DNA of 7,875 bases, from assembly GCA_900755865.1 (NCBI GenBank), contig CAAEHZ010000091.1, forward strand, positions 1 to 7,875, read 5' to 3'. The notes beneath the pieces were generated by a model. That model was not told the origin of the DNA, ran no database searches, and worked only from the letters and a program-made list of their open reading frames with translations. This stretch comes from Lachnospiraceae bacterium. Lineage in GTDB: Bacteria; Bacillota; Clostridia; Lachnospirales; Lachnospiraceae. How positions within the stretch are numbered: the first letter of the stretch is position 1; each line of letters opens with the position of its first letter. The translations under genes and the position numbers were made by a program. Below are positions 6,713-7,875 of this stretch, piece by piece.

Positions 6713-6788
6713 TGAAAAGGCTGTAAAAAAGAAGGCTGTAAGCATATGAAATACGGGAAACCGGTGAAGAATAATTTAAAATAAAAGT

Positions 6789-6794
6789 GGAGGA
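6789..6794 (+). promoter_or_regulatory. Ribosome binding site fixing the pyrF start
   Basis: GGAGGA ends four bases before the ATG at 6799. An in-frame GTG at 6787 overlaps this site and so cannot be the true start. Confidence 0.85.
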
Positions 6795-6798
6795 AGCC

Positions 6799-7731
6799 AT
6801 GATTAATGTATTAAATGAGAAGATTCAGAAAACAGGTGCGCCGATTGTCGTAGGACTTGACCCTATGATGAAATTTGTACCGGAGTATATAAAGGAGCAG
6901 GCTTTTAAAGAGCATGGCGAAACTCTGGAGGGAGCAGCGGAAGCAATCTGGCAGTACAATAAGGGAATTGTGGATGCCATTTATGATTTAATTCCTGCGG
7001 TAAAGCCTCAGGTGGCGATGTATGAACAGTTCGGAATCCCCGGCATGATGGCCTTTAAAAAGACGGTGGATTACTGCAGGGAGAAGGGTCTTGTCGTTAT
7101 CGGCGATATTAAGAGAGGCGACATTGGTTCTACCTCCGAGGCATATGCAGTAGGACATCTTGGAAAGGTGCAGGTAGGAAGCAAGGCTTTCTATGGCTTT
7201 GATGAGGACTTTGTGACCGTGAATCCTTATCTTGGTTCGGATGGAGTAAAGCCTTTTATGAAAATCTGCGGGCAGGAGAAAAAGGGTATTTTTGTACTGG
7301 TAAAGACTTCCAATCCCAGCAGCGGAGAGTTTCAGGACCGTCTGATTGACGGAAAGCCTCTGTATGAACTGGTTGGTGAACAGGTGGCAGCCTGGGGGGC
7401 AGAATGTATGCCGGAGCAGGGAAATTACAGTTATGTGGGCGCTGTTGTGGGCGCAACCTATCCGGAGCAGGGAAAGCTGCTTAGAAAGGTGATGCCTCAT
7501 ACGCTGATTTTGGTACCGGGATATGGTGCGCAGGGTGGAAAGGGCGCTGATTTGGTACATTTTTTTAACGAGGATGGACTGGGGGCCATTATCAATTCCT
7601 CCAGAGGAATTATTGCGGCTTATCAGCAGGAGCAGTATGCGCACTTTGGCGAGAAGAATTATGCGGATGCTTCCAGAGCGGCAGTGCTTGCCATGAGAGA
7701 GGACATTGCCACAGCATTGCAGGCGAAATAA
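6799..7731 (+). CDS. pyrF: Orotidine 5'-phosphate decarboxylase (type 2)
   Basis: A 310-residue enzyme of de novo pyrimidine synthesis that decarboxylates OMP to UMP. It is a TIM-barrel of the longer type 2 subfamily, which is about 270-310 residues against about 230-240 for type 1. Visible motifs are VVGLDP (residues 17-22), the proton-donating Lys105 in the catalytic D-I-K-R-G-D motif (103-108), VNPYLGSDGVKPF, VLVKTSNPSS, and the phosphate-binding VPGYGAQGG and INSSRGI near the C-terminus. All catalytic residues expected of the family appear intact. The start is chosen from the GGAGGA site just upstream. The gene has its own strong promoter; pyrE or other pyr genes often follow pyrF in Clostridia, but the window ends 144 bases later without another gene. 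Confidence 0.96.
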   Translation: MINVLNEKIQKTGAPIVVGLDPMMKFVPEYIKEQAFKEHGETLEGAAEAIWQYNKGIVDAIYDLIPAVKPQVAMYEQFGIPGMMAFKKTVDYCREKGLVVIGDIKRGDIGSTSEAYAVGHLGKVQVGSKAFYGFDEDFVTVNPYLGSDGVKPFMKICGQEKKGIFVLVKTSNPSSGEFQDRLIDGKPLYELVGEQVAAWGAECMPEQGNYSYVGAVVGATYPEQGKLLRKVMPHTLILVPGYGAQGGKGADLVHFFNEDGLGAIINSSRGIIAAYQQEQYAHFGEKNYADASRAAVLAMREDIATALQAK

Positions 7732-7784
7732 TGTCCGGGGAGTGGAGCATGGTACGCAAAGTGTATGTGCAGGAATAGAGATTA

Positions 7785-7850
7785 GTGTGAAAAGAACTTC
7801 TAATCACTCAGAGCAAAGGCTCTTTCGTGAAGAAGTTCTAAGTTTCACAC
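7785..7850. repeat. Large compound hairpin downstream of pyrF
   Basis: A 66-base near-palindrome. The outer stem pairs GTGTGAAA (7785-7792) with TTTCACAC (7843-7850). A 9-bp stem pairs AGAACTTCT (7793-7801) with AGAAGTTCT (7831-7839). TCAC (7804-7807) pairs with GTGA (7827-7830), and AGAGC (7810-7814) pairs with GCTCT (7819-7823) around the loop AAAG. The total is 26 bp with small bulges. No T-run follows, so it is not a standard intrinsic terminator. A second short stem, CGGC (7850-7853) with GCCG (7861-7864), follows it. The symmetry suggests a dispersed palindromic element or structured RNA region; its identity is unknown and it may continue past the window edge. Confidence 0.7.
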
Positions 7851-7875
7851 GGCTATTTGTGCCGCAGGCGTCACA

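Noticed and set aside
7749..7778. Nine-codon leader peptide frame after pyrF
   Set aside because: The GGAG is a single base from the ATG, the peptide has no run of regulatory codons, and the following hairpin lacks a T-run for attenuation.

Overview
The window looks like an ordinary chromosomal stretch from an anaerobic Gram-positive bacterium of the Clostridia, most probably a Lachnospiraceae-type gut organism. The evidence is moderate GC content, strong AGGA/GGAGG ribosome binding sites, occasional TTG starts, anaerobic-type cobalamin genes, a DUF4317 protein (a family I associate with these bacteria) and a zinc-ribbon MscL. This placement is inferred from protein character, not from a database search.

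Left part (1-2761, + strand): the end of a cobalamin (B12) operon. It holds the C-terminal third of CobD (L-threonine-O-3-phosphate decarboxylase), then a 778-residue protein that joins cobyric acid synthase (CobQ/CbiP) to cobalt-precorrin-8 methylmutase (CbiC). CobD supplies the aminopropanol phosphate arm and CobQ makes the cobyric acid it is attached to; CbiC works several steps earlier. The operon ends at a 14-bp hairpin that also serves the convergent gene.

Middle (2786-6190): a minus-strand DUF4317 gene with its own promoter. Divergent from it is a probable three-gene + strand unit: mscL (TTG start, C-terminal zinc ribbon), a NUDIX hydrolase coupled to it by an ATGA overlap, and a TPR-repeat lipoprotein.

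Right part (6199-7875): a convergent minus-strand XRE-type repressor with a possible operator in its upstream region, then pyrF (orotidine 5'-phosphate decarboxylase, UMP synthesis) behind a clear extended -10 promoter. After pyrF the window ends in a large multi-part hairpin (7785-7850) with no gene in it.

I see no defence system, CRISPR array, transposase, tRNA or rRNA. The points most worth a second look are the CobQ-CbiC fusion, the 8-bp tandem repeat in its linker (a length that is not a multiple of three, so copy-number slippage would separate the two enzymes), and the unexplained hairpin after pyrF. No stretch longer than 300 bases lacks a gene.
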